A stretch of DNA of 17,620 bases from Chalciporus piperatus. Lineage: Eukaryota > Basidiomycota > Agaricomycetes > Boletales > Boletaceae. The stretch lies in contig JBBPTG010000385.1 of NCBI GenBank assembly GCA_038093975.1, positions 1 to 17,620 on the forward strand. Direction: 5' to 3'. The stretch's first letter is position 1, and every line of letters begins with the position of its first letter. The notes under the pieces are model-generated. The model was given only the letters and a program-made list of their open reading frames with translations. It did no database searches and was not told the DNA's origin. Positions 15,802 through 17,620 of the stretch are shown one piece after another. Both the position numbers and the translations under genes were made by a program.

Positions 15802-17609
15802 TCAAAGCTCTCGAACTACCTTCTCAAGGATCCACTCTCGCGAGGCATTGTTGAGGATGACAACAGGGACTTTAATTTGTGCAGATCCCACATTCATCTT
15901 CGACGACATCCACAGGCGGTACTCCATGAATGTGCCGGGTTTGAGGATCCGTATGGTAGGAAGACGGATCCGTCTGTCGCCGGGCGCTTTCTGGTGCTCG
16001 ATGCTTGTCGCAACAAGACCGTCGTACAAGCTTTGAGGGACGAGATGCGTATTGGGACCTAGAGGGTGGATGGTGAGACGTGGGCCGTTGTTGATGCGGA
16101 TCTTTGTGACAAACCGAAAGCACCAGCAACCTCGAAAAAGAACCCCACAGTCGGGGGAGTGTAGCGGTCATCAACCATCGTCGTGAATTCGTGCACCTGA
16201 ATGACGTCCGAACCAATAGCCTGAACAGCCGCCATAAGTTGGGTCTCGGATATGAGCATGCGGGGGAGACGTATTGTCAAGCTGACGAATCCCCGAATCG
16301 TTTTTAACTTACTTGTTCGTGGAGAAATTAAGAGACGCACCTTCTTCTACCCGAATATGCAAAGACCGGGGCGCCATCGTTTGCATCGAACCCCATCATA
16401 TCAATCATGTCACCCAGTCGATAACGCCATAAGCCGTCGTCGGTGGTCAGTATAACTTCGTACTGATTACCCACCACCAAGTCGCACTGGGTGTAGTTAG
16501 CAAACGCGCCGCATTTCGAACACAGAGGGAGAGGGGGATCACTAACCGCCTGGCAGATATTCTCGTGCAATTCCTCGGAAGTAACATCCAGAAATTCGAC
16601 GAGATCATGGCTCCGAAGAACGAAGAGTTCAAGGCTGTCCGCGTATGGACCAGCGATGAAGGACTCTGATGAACCATAACCGAGATTGCGGATGTCGATG
16701 GTTGGACCGAGGATAGCTTTAACCTAGATCTCAGGTTTCAATATCAGAACTGAATGGGATTGCGGTATCCTTGCCTTTGGAACCACGGTAGCGAATGGAC
16801 CACTCCACAATGCAGTGACTATCCTAAGTTTCGGCCAAACGTGCGCGGCCCATCCCATGCGCGAAAGCGGAGGGCCGATTTGACGCAGCTCCGCGGCGCG
16901 TTCGGGATTTGGATGGCAGTGAGCCTGTGTAAATTGAGTCGTACATCCGCACCACGCTCCTCAATCATGACCCACCTGCAGATAAGGTCTGGCCTCATCA
17001 CCACCTTCCAAGGCGGGAATGGTGCCATCCCTGATGCAGGACACAAACACGTCCCACTCCTCATCCATATATCGTATGAGGTCGAAAAACATTGTCGAGA
17101 ATGATGTCGAAATGCGGGGAACATCACGGCATGCCAGAATGAAGAGTGCATGTATCATCAAGAATGACCGGTGATGTTTGATCATCGAGGCTGCCCAGGG
17201 GACAACATGTCCTGGCACTGAAAAAAGCGTCAGGAACACAACAACAACGATCCTTCCTCAAAACCTACATAACAATGGCATTCTCTCGTCATCGTCGTCG
17301 ACGTTCCACCCTTGCGTTACGCGTATCATGCCACTTGATCCGAGGCAGACAGGAATCCTTTTCGCGATTTGATCAGGTTCACGTTCGACTTCCTTGATTT
17401 CCCTGTAGCCATAGTGAAATATCGAGGCCACCGATTCCTGGACACCGAAGGACCACCCCCGCGAATGAGACTGGTATTTCGCGAAAAGCTTTGGTTCATT
17501 CCCGGAAGTACCGCTCGAGATAGCGAGGAAAGTGGGAAGCCCTGGCGCGAATAGGTTCACGACCTCGCTCTCCTGACATGGGCGCTGGTTGAACTTTGCC
17601 ATGAATGGC
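15802..17609 (-). CDS. GH3-family acyl-adenylating enzyme, 5'-partial, with apparent frameshift
   Basis: Exons on the minus strand: 17609-17269, 17217-16976, 16924-16775, 16723-16547, 16486-16341, 16281-15802. The first shown exon follows an acceptor (CTTACAG), so the N-terminus is outside the window. GH3 enzymes of the ANL superfamily adenylate a carboxylic acid and usually conjugate it to an amino acid; fungal substrates are largely unknown. All three nucleotide motifs are visible: SSGTSGNEPK, NLGYGSSES and YRLGD. Other family blocks include WPKLRIVTALWSGPFATVVP and PVFAYSGRRSLTIRLP. The intron 16774-16724 is GC-AG. The intron 16546-16487 is 60 nt and in frame. Near 16114-16124 the reading frame must shift by one base between FFFEVAGAF and FVTKIRINNGPRL, so the copy is mutated, mis-sequenced or uses an unusually short 29-nt intron. 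Downstream the frame is intact to the TGA. Confidence 0.85.
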
Positions 17610-17620
17610 CTGTAAGATTC

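Noticed and set aside
4986..17609. A biosynthetic gene cluster of peroxygenase, CYS3 and GH3
   Set aside because: No core synthase, transporter or cluster regulator is present. CYS3 and the SLMAP-like gene are housekeeping or developmental, and spacing and strands give no sign of co-regulation.
1..17620. tRNA or rRNA genes
   Set aside because: Scanning for the B-box core (GGTTCGANTCC) and conserved rRNA words on both strands gave no match.

Overview
The window looks like nuclear DNA of a filamentous basidiomycete, probably an Agaricomycete. Four genes resolve into exons joined by short introns (48-81 nt), almost all GT-AG. The gene set fits this: a secreted heme-thiolate peroxygenase, a SLMAP/Far10-type FHA protein, a GH3-family adenylating enzyme, and a decayed Ty3/Gypsy integrase. 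The species cannot be named from the sequence alone.

Left third (1-4.9 kb): accessory, repeat-rich DNA without a normal gene. It holds a truncated zinc-finger-like ORF running off the left edge (1-258, minus), a 48-bp tandem duplication, a frameshifted Gypsy integrase relic (613-966), CGCGCAC-rich islands and scattered CCCTAAC motifs. From about 1.9 to 3.8 kb lies a satellite-like array of near-perfect 17-bp palindromes, interrupted by a 120-bp minisatellite. Six modules of this array share one exact geometry: palindrome, then RTCACRTG with its CACGTG at +40, then a second palindrome at +69. This holds although the full repeat period drifts from 169 to 191 bp. A 20-bp perfect palindrome, a TTAGGG-like patch and a 40-nt hairpin close the region.

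Middle (4.9-12 kb): three well-resolved genes. They are a seven-exon secreted unspecific-peroxygenase-like enzyme (plus), a three-exon cystathionine gamma-lyase CYS3 (minus) and a SLMAP/Far10/HAM-4-like FHA, coiled-coil, tail-anchored protein (minus). Between peroxygenase and CYS3 sits a 112-aa ORF of unknown family.

Right (12-17.6 kb): about 2 kb with no convincing gene, then an inverted second copy of the unknown ORF (117 aa), an unrecognised 251-aa ORF next to it, and a GH3-family gene whose 5' end lies beyond the right edge and which carries an apparent frameshift near its 3' end.

Nothing suggests that the recognised genes form one pathway; they read as ordinary neighbours. The two most unusual signals are (1) the inverted pair of small ORFs, in which both indels are multiples of three and 20 codons differ by replacement against 3 that differ silently, and (2) the fixed-geometry palindrome/CACGTG array.
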